Shown here: piece by piece, positions 12,415 through 23,773 of the stretch
Position numbering within the stretch: the first letter of the stretch is position 1
Layout: every line of letters starts with the position of its first letter
Assembly (NCBI RefSeq): GCF_000499385.1
Contig: NW_013653448.1
Coordinates: 62,001-126,000, forward strand
Length of the DNA stretch: 64,000 bases
Source of the DNA: Eimeria necatrix
Lineage: Eukaryota > Apicomplexa > Conoidasida > Eucoccidiorida > Eimeriidae
Direction: 5' to 3'
Position numbers and translations under genes: made by a program
Notes under the pieces: model-generated
What the model was told of the DNA's origin: nothing
The model's input: only the letters and a program-made list of their open reading frames with translations
Databases searched by the model: none

Positions 12415-12987
12415 TCGTCTTCAGCTATTTTCAGGAACAAAGTGCATTCGACAGAACTAATGGTGTAGAGACTTCCACTGGAGTCTCTGAAACTCAACTC
12501 TGCTTTTTTTCTGTCTGAACGTAGCGTACTCACTGACTAGTGCTGCTGCTCGTACAGCTCTTGCTTTTGCTGCCGGGTACAAAACAAGTGTTTCAAGTCT
12601 GTTGCACGGCTGCTGGAATCTGTGCAGCAGCCGCAGGAGCAAAGAGGATCTCTCATCTGCGCGGTGCTGATGCTGCACCAGCAGCACGAGCAGTGGGGAC
12701 AACTGGAGAAAGCACAACGCGGGACCCCTCGGCTGCGAGGGGCCCCAATTGCGTTTTGTTTCCCAGTCTCTTTGGTGCACGTGGGGCCCCCTTCTGCTCG
12801 CTCTATGCCAATGAGGTGTGCACCGCATGCATGAGACTCCCTCCCTCCTGCCCCCTTTGCAGGGGCATCCCTCTGTCCTCAAAATCGAATCTGAGGCTTT
12901 CTCTGTGGAGACTCGGGTTTAAGTTAGCATTCTATGACTTCATAGCGTAGCCTTGCTGGAACGTTAATTAAGCTGCAACGGCGAGCC
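12415..12987. other. Intergenic between convergent genes
   Basis: Shared 3' flank of the helicase and the ApiAP2 gene, which point toward each other. No gene recognised. Confidence 0.5.
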
Positions 12988-14388
12988 CTAGGGGAGAGCG
13001 AGGGGCCGCAGCAGCCTAGCATGTTCCATCTCTGCGCGCCACCGCGCAGCCAGCATGCGGGCCCCATCGTAGCCGTGGCGTTTGACTGAAAACTGCTGCT
13101 CAAACTGCTTCCCCTCGACAGTTATTCGGGCCCTCCAGACATCCTTCGGCGGAGAGAAGCACACACCCAAGAGCCGGGAGGAGCCCACAGCAGGGGCACC
13201 CCTGGCGATGCTGCCTTCGCCGCACGCCATTGGCTCCAGCGGCAAAGGCACGGCACCTGCTGCTGCTGTTGCCGATGCTGCTGCTGCCGGTGCTGCTGCT
13301 GCTGCTGTGGGAATCCGCTGCTGGTGTGTCCTTGAAGATGGGGGACGACGGCGAGAGTGCCGGGGACCGTCGATCATCCCGTGCAATACATCCATCTCAT
13401 CCTCAGGCCTTGGTGGACTATGATGACCTGCTGCCGCTGCTGCGCCTCGACGGGTCTGCATGCGCCCCTCACTTTTGTTCTGCTGCACCCCAGGAACAAT
13501 GCACGGTGGTGCCGCTGCTGCTCCTCGGCTGCCGCTGCTGTCCCATGGTGTCTGCTGCGGCCAGGGCCTTCGCCGCTGTCGCCGGGCTGCTCTGTAGGAG
13601 CTTCCTAAGCATAACTCACTATCAGTTTCTTCCTGCATTTCCCTCAGAGCCGCTGTGGCTGCAGCAGCATCAGCTACTGCGACTGCTGTCGACCCTAAAA
13701 GCGGATTCTGCAGCTCCTGCTGCTGGCAATGCTGCGGGCTCCCGCGAGCAGCAAAAGAACCAGCAGGGCCTTCAGAGCCCATGAAGGATCTTAAGAGGCC
13801 GTCGGGAGTCTCTACAGGACTCAGTCGCAAAGGACTCCCCCATACAGCCTTGGATGCAGAGCTAGGGGTAGAGCTAAGGGACAACGGGGCAACAAGAGGG
13901 GAAGCGGCAGCAATGCGAGGGCTGTTGCTGTTGCTGCTGCTGCTGCTGCTGTAAATCTGGGATGGAAGGTCATGAGCAGCAGAGACTGCCAGCTTCTGGT
14001 GCGTGGCCTTCGAGTCTCCAGAGGAAGCAGCACGAACAGCAGCAGCAGCGGAGCCGTCGTCGGCGTCTAGCGTCCTGCTGCCGCTGTTGCTGCTGCTGCC
14101 AAGTGAAAATGCGCTGCAGTCTGCCTCATCGCAGAGACAATCGTCGAGGCCACAGGCCCCGGGGCTGAGGGCCCCATGTGCTGGGGCCGTGGTGGTGCAG
14201 GTGGTAAGCAACCGGGCGTCAAAGGCAGGCTTCAGCCCTTTGAGGGGGCTTGGAGTTCCTGAAAGCTCTCTTTGGACTCCCCCTGGAGTGCCGGCTACTG
14301 GGGACTGTAAGGCAGCTGCATAGAAAGGGGTAGAGGGGTCCGAGCTGATGCGTGAGAGGACCCTGAAGAGCTGGTGTAGGCTGATCAT
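12988..14388 (-). CDS. ApiAP2 family DNA-binding protein (single C-terminal AP2 domain)
   Basis: One open frame of 466 residues. Near the C-terminus (about residues 408-458) is an AP2 domain: LGVCFSPPKDVWRARITVEG, then KQFEQQFSVKRHGYDGARMLAARWRAEME. It shows the three-strand-plus-helix layout, the W-R-A strand, F-x-V-K-x-x-G and the A-x-x-A-x-x-x-R helix typical of ApiAP2 proteins. These are the main sequence-specific transcription factors of Apicomplexa and act in the nucleus. The remainder is Ser/Ala-rich with RRQRRR and RRRPPSSR basic patches that could serve nuclear import. The first 15 residues (MISLHQLFRVLSRIS) are hydrophobic-helical and unlike the rest. The ATG at 14388 follows a possible acceptor (CCCTAAG), so an upstream exon is possible. 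Confidence 0.85.
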   Translation of the reverse strand: MISLHQLFRVLSRISSDPSTPFYAAALQSPVAGTPGGVQRELSGTPSPLKGLKPAFDARLLTTCTTTAPAHGALSPGACGLDDCLCDEADCSAFSLGSSSNSGSRTLDADDGSAAAAVRAASSGDSKATHQKLAVSAAHDLPSQIYSSSSSSNSNSPRIAAASPLVAPLSLSSTPSSASKAVWGSPLRLSPVETPDGLLRSFMGSEGPAGSFAARGSPQHCQQQELQNPLLGSTAVAVADAAAATAALREMQEETDSELCLGSSYRAARRQRRRPWPQQTPWDSSGSRGAAAAPPCIVPGVQQNKSEGRMQTRRGAAAAAGHHSPPRPEDEMDVLHGMIDGPRHSRRRPPSSRTHQQRIPTAAAAAPAAAASATAAAGAVPLPLEPMACGEGSIARGAPAVGSSRLLGVCFSPPKDVWRARITVEGKQFEQQFSVKRHGYDGARMLAARWRAEMEHARLLRPLALP

Positions 14389-17300
14389 AGCTGCTGCCTT
14401 AGGGGAGAAAATGACGCTGCGGCTTCAAGAAGGGCACTGCTGCTGCTGCAGCGTGCTGCTGCGGCTCACCGCGGCAGCTTGGTGCTGCAGAATGCTGCTG
14501 GGATGTGCTGCTACTTCTTGAGGCGTCCAGCTGTCAATGCAGGGGACAGCATAAAAACAGCAGCAACCTTTGCTGCCGGAGGCCAAAAAAAAAATAACCA
14601 AAATATAATTAAAGCGAAGCAGCGGAAGCGGCTGTGTGGAGCGCGGCCCGCGTGCTGTAGCTGCACTTGATTCTATTGCAAAGGATGCCGCCTTTTAGAA
14701 GAGAAAGCAAACTAAAAAGCTGCCTTTAGAGGCCCAAAGACACCTTAGAACACTCGGAGCCCTATAGCTTTGCCATATAGTCGGCAACAAGGGGAGGTTG
14801 GGAGAGAGGTGGGGGTGTGGTGGGAGAGTGAATGATGGGATTGGGATCTTTATGGACCTCAAGCGGAAGAGTAAATGGCTCGAGTCACACCAGCGCAATA
14901 AGTAACTAAGTAACAACCTGCAGAATTCCACTTGATGCGCTTCGCTTCGGCTGCGGCGACGGCGTGAGTTGAGCTGCATGTACACCTGAATGACGCCCGC
15001 AGGACTGCTAGTGGGGAGGTTTGTCAACGGATAAAGCTTGGAAGAGCTTCCGTTGTAAAGCGTTTGTATTTAGCGAAAAATGACAGTAGCAATGCAATAC
15101 AGAAGTGTTACAACGCTGCACAGCTGTAGGCGCCGTAGCCCTTCGCGGAGGCGGTGGTGGTGTTGCGTGGTTGTCCTGGAGTTGGAAGTTCTGTCGCCGT
15201 TTGGCTAGACTGTGATAAAAAGATAGGGATAAAACAGGAAACAGCTATGCAGCGTTTCCTGAAAACCGTCAAGTGCCGCCAACGAGGCGAAGGTCCGACT
15301 GCCAGGCCGCGGCGGCCGCCACCTTGAGCTCCGCGCCAGCTACACTTCTTCCAGAATAGAGAAGCGGCCGTGTAAATGTGTCTTCTCTACGCGCCTGCAG
15401 CGCCTTGTCTGGTCTGTGATGACATATAGAGGAAGCGGTGGGTTGAAGTAAAGAAAGTGTGGCCACGACAACGCCCCGACCGTCGCAGAATAAGGCACCA
15501 AGCGCTGCCTGCGTGTGTCGGTTGTAGAGAGAGGTAAGGCCCTCTAAATCAGCCACAGAGAGAGACTAGGCATTGTACACGTCCTGTTCAATCTGCGCTG
15601 GAATTTAAGAAAGACGAAAATGAACCCAAAGGCGTATTTACGTAGCAGACCTGAGCTCCTGCCGGCCCCCGGCGTAAGGCCCAACCCAGGGTGAGCGGGG
15701 GGTCGCAGGATGGAATGAAGTTTGGTTGCTGCGGCAGCTATTTCGTCGCCTAAAAAGAGCTCAGCTGAATCTCAGTGTAGAGAGAAAAGACTTTAAAAGC
15801 AAAACAAACGAACAACATATAGCCCCGCTAAGAGAATCCCCCAAACAAACCAGCAGGCCGGTGTGCCTACGGATGGAGGGGCCGTGCGGGCGCCGCTGCC
15901 CCCCGCTCTCAGCCTGCACAGTGTCTGTACTAATTCGGCCTAGTCTTTGCTTATTTAGTCAGCTAAAAGTAAATAAAAGCTGAATTCTGCAGTTTATATG
16001 CGGTACAGCTCGCGTTTGGCTCTACATCGTCGGGGTGTTCGGCTGCGCTCAGCCTGCGCCGACGACGGTCCGTGCATGGGCGGCGTGTGTTTCTGGCGGA
16101 GCTGGCAGGCTAGCAAACCACTACTTAGGCAAGCTCGAGGAAAATGGTGGGATAAAAACTTGCTGTATGGATTTCGTCTCCTACCCACACTTACGCAACC
16201 GCCGCAACTGCTGCAGCAAGCCCAGTTACGGGTTGGTTGTTGGCGCACGTGGGAGGCTGCCAGGGGAGGCGGGCGAATGCAATGCACCTTCTGCTTCGCT
16301 TCTCCAAAATTTCACTCTTGTTTTCCTTTTCTGAGCGTCATTTACTAAAAGAAAAGGAAATGAACAGAATTGGGCCCCTCTCCGCGGCCAAGCCTTTCTT
16401 CAAAAGCTTACTGTAGAAGACAACACCAGAAAGAACCACTGGGCTGGCGTAGCGTTGCACCGCTGTACGAGTAAAGAACTCCACGTCCAAGCCTTACCGT
16501 AAAATCTCCAAAAATAGAATATGACTTCAAAAGAAGTTTAGTTGTCGCAAAGCTTAGTTTCCGGATAATTCTTCCCGCTTCTTGTCCGTTTGCAGAAATT
16601 CGCCACCAGCTGGAATCCACACCCACGACAAAAGAAACAACGAAAAAGGGCAAAGAAACACAAAGTATCCCAAATTCGCAAACTGAATTGACGCTGCCCT
16701 CAGTCTTAGGTATTTCCCCTCTTTTGTGCGTCTCCGCCGCCAAGCAGGAAGTGAATAAACTTTGTTCTGCGTTGGTATCTTTATGCAAAAGATTAGACCT
16801 CAGAAGCAAGTAATTCCCTCTTCGAAAGAAAAATCGAAGAAATATACAATTTGATTTGGGCTTAGGTCGTATTCTACGCGCCGTTTCAACTGCATTGCTG
16901 GGCGCTTCAGTGCTGACGTGGATGAGCATCAAATTTGCCATTTCTTGTTTATTATTTCACACAAACTACAAAATTGTGGCAAATGCTTTCAAAAATTAAG
17001 TAGATATAATAATAATGTTGTGGAGCGGCGAAAAGGCGCACGAAATCAAGCAACCGGAAAATGGAGAAAATATTGTGTTTATCACGCAGACTGTTTATGT
17101 ATTGAATACCATCTTACAAGGCGCCAAAATAAAACAGAGTACACTTCCAGGTTTTTGCTATTACTAATTAATTGAAAACACGAATAGCGAAAGGGTCGCC
17201 GAAACATCAGAAGTTGCAGAAAGCTTGCTTGACGACCGTCCCGTTTGAGAGGCGTCTGCTCAAAAACTTTCCCTCCGAAAAAATCAAACGATATGCGCAT

Positions 17301-18283
17301 TGAGAGACGCAGGCCGAACTGATTGTTGACGCTTTCGGCACCCCGGGAAACTAAAACCGTCTCTCTGGCGCTCAAGCCAACACAGCCCTCCCTACAGTTT
17401 AAAAGCGTCCAATACGCACTCCCGCAATTTCGGAGACGAATTCCTTCGCCGAAAAACCCTTGCAACAAGGCCTTGAGCCCTAAATCGTTCAAATATAAGT
17501 AATCGTACTTGCTACGCAGTGCGCGCGGGAATTAAAGCAGCGTGCACAAAACTGGAAACGTAAACTTTGATTCACACCTAAAAGGAGTTGAGCGTGTGTA
17601 TAGCCAGGGTACTTTTATGGTTACCGCTCAAGAGCACTGGACACCAAAGAAAAAGAACAGCGCCACTCCATAAGGCGCTTTCTGATTTCTATTTTCCGCT
17701 CCGAAGGTACACTTGCAGTCAAATGCGTGCAATTAGCAACAGAAACGCCAATAGCAGCGGGTTATTTTACACCTTGTGAGTTTCTCCGTGGCCAAAGAGT
17801 GTAAAACAAACAGATCAACAGCTCAGCAAGTGTGCTAGAAAAGAGAGTAGTGTAGCTAGGGTCCTCTGCCGTCTTGTCAGCTTTGAGAAAATACAAATGC
17901 AGTGCCAAATGGTAGTGTTTCCTCTGTTATAAGAGCTGTTAGCCCAGCTCAGCTCAGCTGAGGCCCCAACAACAACCCTACTCCATCGCCGTGCGCTCGG
18001 AGGCTGCCAGCCGGCGCGTTAGGACATTGCTTCCCCCGGGGAGGAAAAAACCGAGCGCCGGAGTTTTATCTCTCTTGGAGTCCCACTATGGCTAAGAAGC
18101 CTAAGGGTTTCAAACCCCGAAGCGTAAACCCTACTTGGTCTTCACGATGAAAAGGATACATGACTACGGCTGCACCTTGCTAAAGGCAAGTAACACTGTG
18201 GACACATGCAACGTACTAACACAAACACATGAGACGTGGCCAACACCATTTAGCATTCAGTCACGTCCCATTCAAACAAGCCT
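14389..18283. other. Long intergenic stretch, no convincing gene
   Basis: About 3.9 kb. The first part (to about 16.0 kb) has mixed composition; 16.3-17.9 kb is more AT-rich and free of CAG runs. A minus-strand frame at 15556-15269 (MADLEGLTSLYNRHTQAALG...) reads a little like protein but has no splice or family support. At about 17,990-18,060 there are complementary words (GCGCTCGG and CCGAGCGC) that could pair in an RNA, but no known ncRNA family is matched. No tRNA was recognised. Confidence 0.4.
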
Positions 18284-20836
18284 TCATTGGTCGAAAATTC
18301 CAGAGTTGCCACGCGGGTCGACTCTTCCCCTGTGCTCGCCCGCTGCCCTTCTGCTGCTTTGTTGCTGTATCTGATGCTGCTGCATGTAGCCCTGCTGCTT
18401 CTGGGATTGCTGCAGACTGTCGCTACTGTTCTGATGGAGGTAAAGGCTGCACTCCGTCATCTGGGCGATGGCGTCCGCTGCCCGCTGTTCCTTCAGCTCA
18501 GCCAGACTTAGCAATTGCCTCTGCTTCGCCCCACTGCAGCATCTGGCCTTATCTCGACACAGCAGCGCCTCCTGTCGCAGCTTCTCCGCCTGTTCAGCCA
18601 GAGCCTGATCCGCCTGAATGCCGAGGGATATAACAGCACAGCAAAATTGCACTGCTGCTCGGAACATTTTTAAAAAAGCCTCGGCAGCACATGAAATGAC
18701 TGCTCTTGGAATATGGAAAAGGATAGCCAGCCTGCATTTTCTAAGAGTGAGTGTGAGCCGCTTAACTTTACCTGAGACATCTGCGATGGTCCCAAAGCTC
18801 TTTTCTTGTTTGACAGAACAGTGTGCCCACGTGTCGAGTCATCGTGTTCTCTTGGAGTGTCGGGCATCGTAACTTGCTGCTGCGGCTGCTGCTGCAAGCT
18901 ACGCTGCTGCTGCAGAGGCCTGTTGCGATCCTCGTTGCCCAGCCCAAAGGACGCTTCAGACCCCATGGCGCTGTTAGACTGGTAGCCCTGCCGAGACATG
19001 GAGCAAGGACAGTGAAAGATAAATAAACTGACGGATGAAGAGAAAAAACTCCATGGAGATGAATCTCCTGCATATGCAACTTCAGCTGCTGCTGCCGCAT
19101 GATGCACGCATGCGAACTGGCAAAGCACAGAACTTACCCGGTAGTCTGGGGGCATTTGCTGGTGCGGCGGCTGACCCTGCTGCTGTGGGTATCGCTCCTG
19201 CTGATAGGCGAACTGGTGCTGTTGCTGTTGCTGATATTGGTGTTGCTGTTGTTGCTGTTGATGCGGCGGATATTGCTCTTGCTGCTGAGGGTACTGGTGC
19301 TGTTGCTGCTGCTCATACTGGCGGTGGTGCTCCTGCTGGTGGTACGGCTGTTGCTGTTGCTCATATTGGTGCTGCGGCTGCGGCTGCTGGTATGGCTGTT
19401 GCTGCTGTTGGTAGTTGTGTTGACGCTGTTCTTGCTGTCGCTGCTGCGGCGGGTACTGCTGCTGCTGTTGATTCTGGGGCGGCTGAGAACAGCCGCAGCA
19501 GAAAGCAACGTAGAGGTAAAGCTGCTGACCGCCTCTTGTTGTAATCTAAGCTTCATACTATCCGTGCTCGGCCTTTAAAGCTTAGCTCAAAACACACCTG
19601 AGAGCTGAACGACGCGTCGCTGCTCCCTGAAGGAAGACCAAATCGTGCGGAGTCTCTAGGGGCATAGGCAGGGTCGTCGCACGTGCCGTGCTGCTGCTGC
19701 TGCTGGTTCTGCTGCTGCTTCATGGCAGCAGCAAGGGCATGTGCCTCGTTTTCCAGTTTTTCAGCCATAGCCAAAAGGGCTCGCTGCTTGCCTCCTTTTA
19801 CGCACGTGGCTTTGTCTCTCCTTTCTGCTGCTGCAGCAAGCAGCTCCGCTACCCGTGCCTCGTCCGGAAACCCCTGAAGCAAAGCACCAGCAGCACGAGC
19901 AACAGCAGCAGCGACGTCAACGTGAAGAGCAAAGGTAGTTGCAGCGCAGTCCAAATGCCCAGCTTTAGTATCTGGGCCAGCTTCTTCTGCCATTGCGGCA
20001 GCAGCAGCTGCTGCAACAATCGCCGTTCGAGCTGTTGCTTCTGCGGCCGCTGGCGCATGCGCTGGTTCCGCTGCTGCCGCTCACGGCCTGCGCTGCGCCT
20101 CTGGGACTATTCACATTCGGAAGAGAACCCGTGTCCGACATGAGCTGGCCCCTTGATGAACGCATGGGGTGCAAGTCACTGCCGGCTGGAGAGAGGCCCT
20201 CCGTCGCGGCCCCTGGCGCCCCGCCCCCATCCTGAGTGTCTGCAAGCTCCAGCAGCCTCGCTGCCTCCTGCTCCCTCATCTCGGCCACGCGCAGCCTGAA
20301 GGTTTGTTGGGAGCCCCGCACGCATGTGGCTTGGTCCCTGCTCAGCATCGCTTCTTGCTGCAGCTTCCGCGCCTTCTCGCGCAAGGATGCAGACGTGCTG
20401 TCCTGAAGCAAGGGCAGCGGAAGCAGCAGAGTGGCCAGCTGCAATGGCGCTAGCGCTATAGAAAATCGAGGTCTCTAAAGGGGAGCCACGGCAACAATGA
20501 AGCAGCAGCCATCCTTGAAGCACCAGAAGGTGCACCAACAGGAGAGTACAGCACAGCAGCAGCACAGCAGTAATAGCTGCAGCAGCGGCTTCTGCAGCTG
20601 TATGCAGACTCAAGAAATATAGCACAGAAAAGGACGCGCACAGAGGCATTGCTAAGGGTGGAATTGCTAGAGTGGAGGACGGAGGAGACCCTTTGTCCAG
20701 CTGCTTCCACATTTTGCTGGTGTTGCGGCTGCTGTTGATGTTGCTGTAGTTGATGTAGCTGCTTCTGTTTGGGTTCCGGCACACCAAAAGAACCGGTATC
20801 GTCCCTGAGATTGCGCTGTCTACGCCTTTCATCCAT
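18284..20836 (-). CDS. Gln-rich protein with three copies of a ~49-residue helical unit
   Basis: Minus-strand gene with ATG at 20836. Well-supported exon ends are: exon 2 start 20402; exon 3 end 19598; exon 4 19482-19138; exon 5 18987-18772; exon 6 18613-18284. All of these junctions are phase 0 with good GT/AG sites. The exon 1 donor (about 20,690-20,640) and the exon 2/3 junction (about 20.0 kb) are unresolved. Three helical units occur, at about 20384-20238, 19870-19718 and 18601-18455. They share the pattern E-A-x-K-L-x-x-E-A-x-x-x-R-D-x-A-x-C-x-x-G-x-x-Q-R, then an Ala/Glu/Leu-rich second helix. Between units 2 and 3, exon 4 is almost pure Gln/Tyr/Pro/His (prion-like). The unit layout faintly recalls the DUF1771 helical pair next to Smr domains, but no Smr domain is present. 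Function unknown. Confidence 0.65.
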
Positions 20837-20883
20837 CCGCTCAATCTGGTACACGCAAGACAATGACCCCCAGCACAAAGTCA

Positions 20884-20904
20884 AAACCCTAAACCCTGAT
20901 CCCT
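20884..20904. repeat. Interstitial telomere-type AAACCCT repeat
   Basis: Two tandem AAACCCT heptamers plus a degenerate third (GATCCCTA), just upstream of the ATG of the Gln-rich gene. Eimeria genomes are known to carry such telomere-like repeats inside chromosomes. Confidence 0.7.
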
Positions 20905-23773
20905 AGGCAACGACCTCTCGACACCACGCTACGAAGCATATAGTCTGGCCTAATCGCATGCATTTACTAGCAAAGTTTCAGCCAAGAGCCAGCAGCCGTT
21001 AGCCGAAACACCGCTATGCCAGGCTGCGGTTCTGGGGGTTGTTAGATAGTGGTTGCGGGGAGCCACAGAGGGAACAAATAGGGTAAAGAGAACAGGCGGC
21101 CTACAAATCCATTCATTTTGACAAAATAAAGTGAGACAATTAAAAAAAAACCTTCCGGGAGTGCACTGAAAAAGCAGTGAAGGCTGCTGGAGGGCGCGGA
21201 CGGGGAACAACACTTCCTGGGTGGTGCTGCTGCGGCTCGAGGCCGAAACGGACTCGGGGGAGGACCAAATGACAAGGAAACCTAAGATAAAAAGATAAAA
21301 AGAAGAAGACAAACACCGAAAACCGGAAAGGGGCACACCCCCTCCTATGTGATTGTACGTGTTGTTGCTACAGTAGCACCCGCCTCGAGCTGCTGATGTT
21401 GATACTGTTGCTGTTGTCAGTTTGCTCTACAGCTGCAGTTTCTATATTGAAATATTCTACATATCTTTATTTTCTTTAACTCCGTTGTTTTATTTTTCCC
21501 GTGGCTGGGCCGTCCCACCCTTACACTGACTTCACCTGCAGAAGCTTGTACCACTGTGGTTGAAGCTTCAGCCAGTTAAGTAGAAAGTTGACTGTGTTTA
21601 GCGCAGGAAGGATTCTCTGTCAGAATCTACAATCATTTTTACTGTTTCTTCAGGAAATGGATCCTTAATGAAACCTTCGAGTTTCAGGGCTACTGCGGAG
21701 CCTGTGGAGGGCTGAGCTCTCATACAAGCTCCTATATCGCACAAAAAGAATCGAACTCTGCGTACCTTCAGTCATAACGTGGATTCATTACGGGCGTACA
21801 GCCTTACTTCCTTCATCGCTTCCACAACATTATGGGAAGCTGTGCATGATTAATTGTGGATGCTCTGACCGTGCGTTACGCGGTTGTGTAGGTGTAGGAG
21901 TTTCCTGTAGAAGGATCTCTTCTTAAAATTGTTTGGGCGCTGACAATCTTGTCCAAGGTTTTTTTATTTACATTTCGCTTACGAGGTTGAGCTGTGGTAC
22001 CGCGGAAGCTTGAATGCTGTGCATATTGGGGAGAAGGCACACGGCTAGCAAAAGCCCGCTTCTAGAATTTGTACTTCTGCTGATGGATGCAGTGAAGACA
22101 ATAAATGCCAACTTAACGCGGCGTCTCATGGCCTTCTTATTCCGATCTTAGCTCAAGTTAGCCCCTTTCAGGGCTGCGAGGCGGATACTTTGCCTGACGG
22201 CCATGCAAAGGCTTCCCTGCGTATCAGCCCCGATACCGCATGAGACGAGCCACAATCCTAGGCAGTCCCTGAGGTCCGGCGATAAATACCATTATTTGCG
22301 GTATGTCCGTGCCACTATAAGGGTGCCGCACAGGAACAAATAAGTCCTTTCTCGGGCGCATCGTGCTGCAGTATAGTTCCTTCTCAAGCCATCAAATTGC
22401 AACTTTTCGTCCTTATTGGGCTGCCATCAATCGTTCCACGTGCACATTGTATTCAATCAGCAGGGCACCGAATAACATAGATGAGCACAAGTCGTCCAAG
22501 CAACCTCCCCCTACGGTGAAATTCCGATGACTGCCATCTCTAGGAACGGTCGAACTGAAGTGCGCATAGGGCAGCCACGCTATTCCGCGAGGTTTTGCGC
22601 AGAATAATACGAGCGCAAAGCGCAATGATGCAGCTTGCTGAGTGGCTTCATGTGCGAGTGGACCACTGGCCCTCTGGTACTCACAAGCCATAGGCGAGCA
22701 AGGAGATGACTTAACTTCTCCCTGCAATTAATTTAAAACTGCGTCAGATTCCTGAATAAAGGAGGCGCTCCTAATTAGAAGGAAAAACGATGCGCGCTCT
22801 GAGAAGGCACAAAATGCATTTAAAAATGTTAAGTCTAGCATATTGAGGAACATTGGTAGGCTTTCAAAATTTTCAAAGGTGACAGACGGTGTACGTCTAC
22901 CTGTCACAGCAGGTAGCAGAAATAGTGTGCAGATACGAATTGCTTGCTATCTTTGGGAGAATAAACCCCTACCCCTGGGAGAATAAAACTCCCTCTATTT
23001 GTTCGTCTGACAAATGCGTTGCTTCAAGGCTGAGTGAGCTTGTGCTGAGATGTTCCTCGGTAATCATTCGCGCAGCGCCAAAACCAGTGCACGAAAACCA
23101 GGTTGCACTTTCCCTACTTTTTAATTCAATGGCATTAGCAGGCCCGCTCACAGACAAGCACGAGGAACAAATTGTTCACGCTCTCAGTGGAACATGCCTC
23201 GGTACCACATATCACTGCGGAAGAAAGTTCGATAAAAGCAAGCCAGCATACTACAAATAGCATTCGAGGAGGTCAAGAAGACCTGAAAGAGTACGTGCCT
23301 AGGCTTTGACCACGAAGAGATACACACAAGTGCATACGAGTAAAATTTCAGAGACTAGTGCAGGTGGCTAGCGCTTTACTTGGGCACGGACTCGTTGCGT
23401 GGTGCCGTGCCGCAAACGCCTTCTGTTTTTCAATCCCCTATTGATCCTGCAGTTCAGTGAAGTGACTTTAGTTACTGTGATACTTCCCTGAAGGTGCAGA
23501 TCTTACAACGACTCAACGCATCTCACTGCGGAGATTCGCGCGTGGTTCTGTCAGTATTTCACTTTAGATGAGAGACGAGAGTTCTCCAACCAGCGCTGAA
23601 TCTGTTTGTACCTTTGAGGGAAAGCAAGACGCGGATCCTCTTTGCGCTTCGCACCTTAAGGGCCTTAGAGCTCTCAATTTTTCCTGAGTAGCCATCTTTG
23701 ATTGCCACCAAGCAATCCTAGAGGCTAGCGAAACATCGGCGCCCAAATGAAGTGCTTTGCGAAGCCATGGCCT
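20905..23773. other. Feature-poor intergenic region
   Basis: About 2.9 kb with almost no CAG runs and more AT than its neighbours. A plus-strand frame at 22889-23260 (123 codons, only a GTG start) and a minus-strand frame at 22727-22413 look less random than most but have no recognised domain. The latter has a faint reverse-transcriptase-like word order (a Tyr...Thr...Asp stretch, then CLDDL and FGALL). It could be a decayed retroelement piece, which is weak inference. Confidence 0.4.

Noticed and set aside
15269..15556. Minus-strand 95-codon frame as a small gene
   Set aside because: No recognisable domain, no splice partners, Ala/Arg-rich GC-driven composition.
17940..18130. GC-rich segment with complementary words and a GGTTTCAAACCCC box, considered as tRNA or structured ncRNA
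   Set aside because: No A box, no cloverleaf, no SRP, RNase P/MRP or snRNA landmark words; pairing arms are only about 8 bases.
20990..21012. GCCAGCAGCCG word resembling the 16S 530 loop
   Set aside because: Only about 11 matching bases in CAG-type sequence and no neighbouring rRNA words.
22514..22550. GGTGAAATTC word resembling the SSU rRNA 690 loop region
   Set aside because: The following bases diverge quickly and no other SSU motif is nearby.
22889..23260. 123-codon plus-strand frame as a gene
   Set aside because: Only a GTG start, no splice signals needed or found, no domain; kept only as a note in the intergenic entry.
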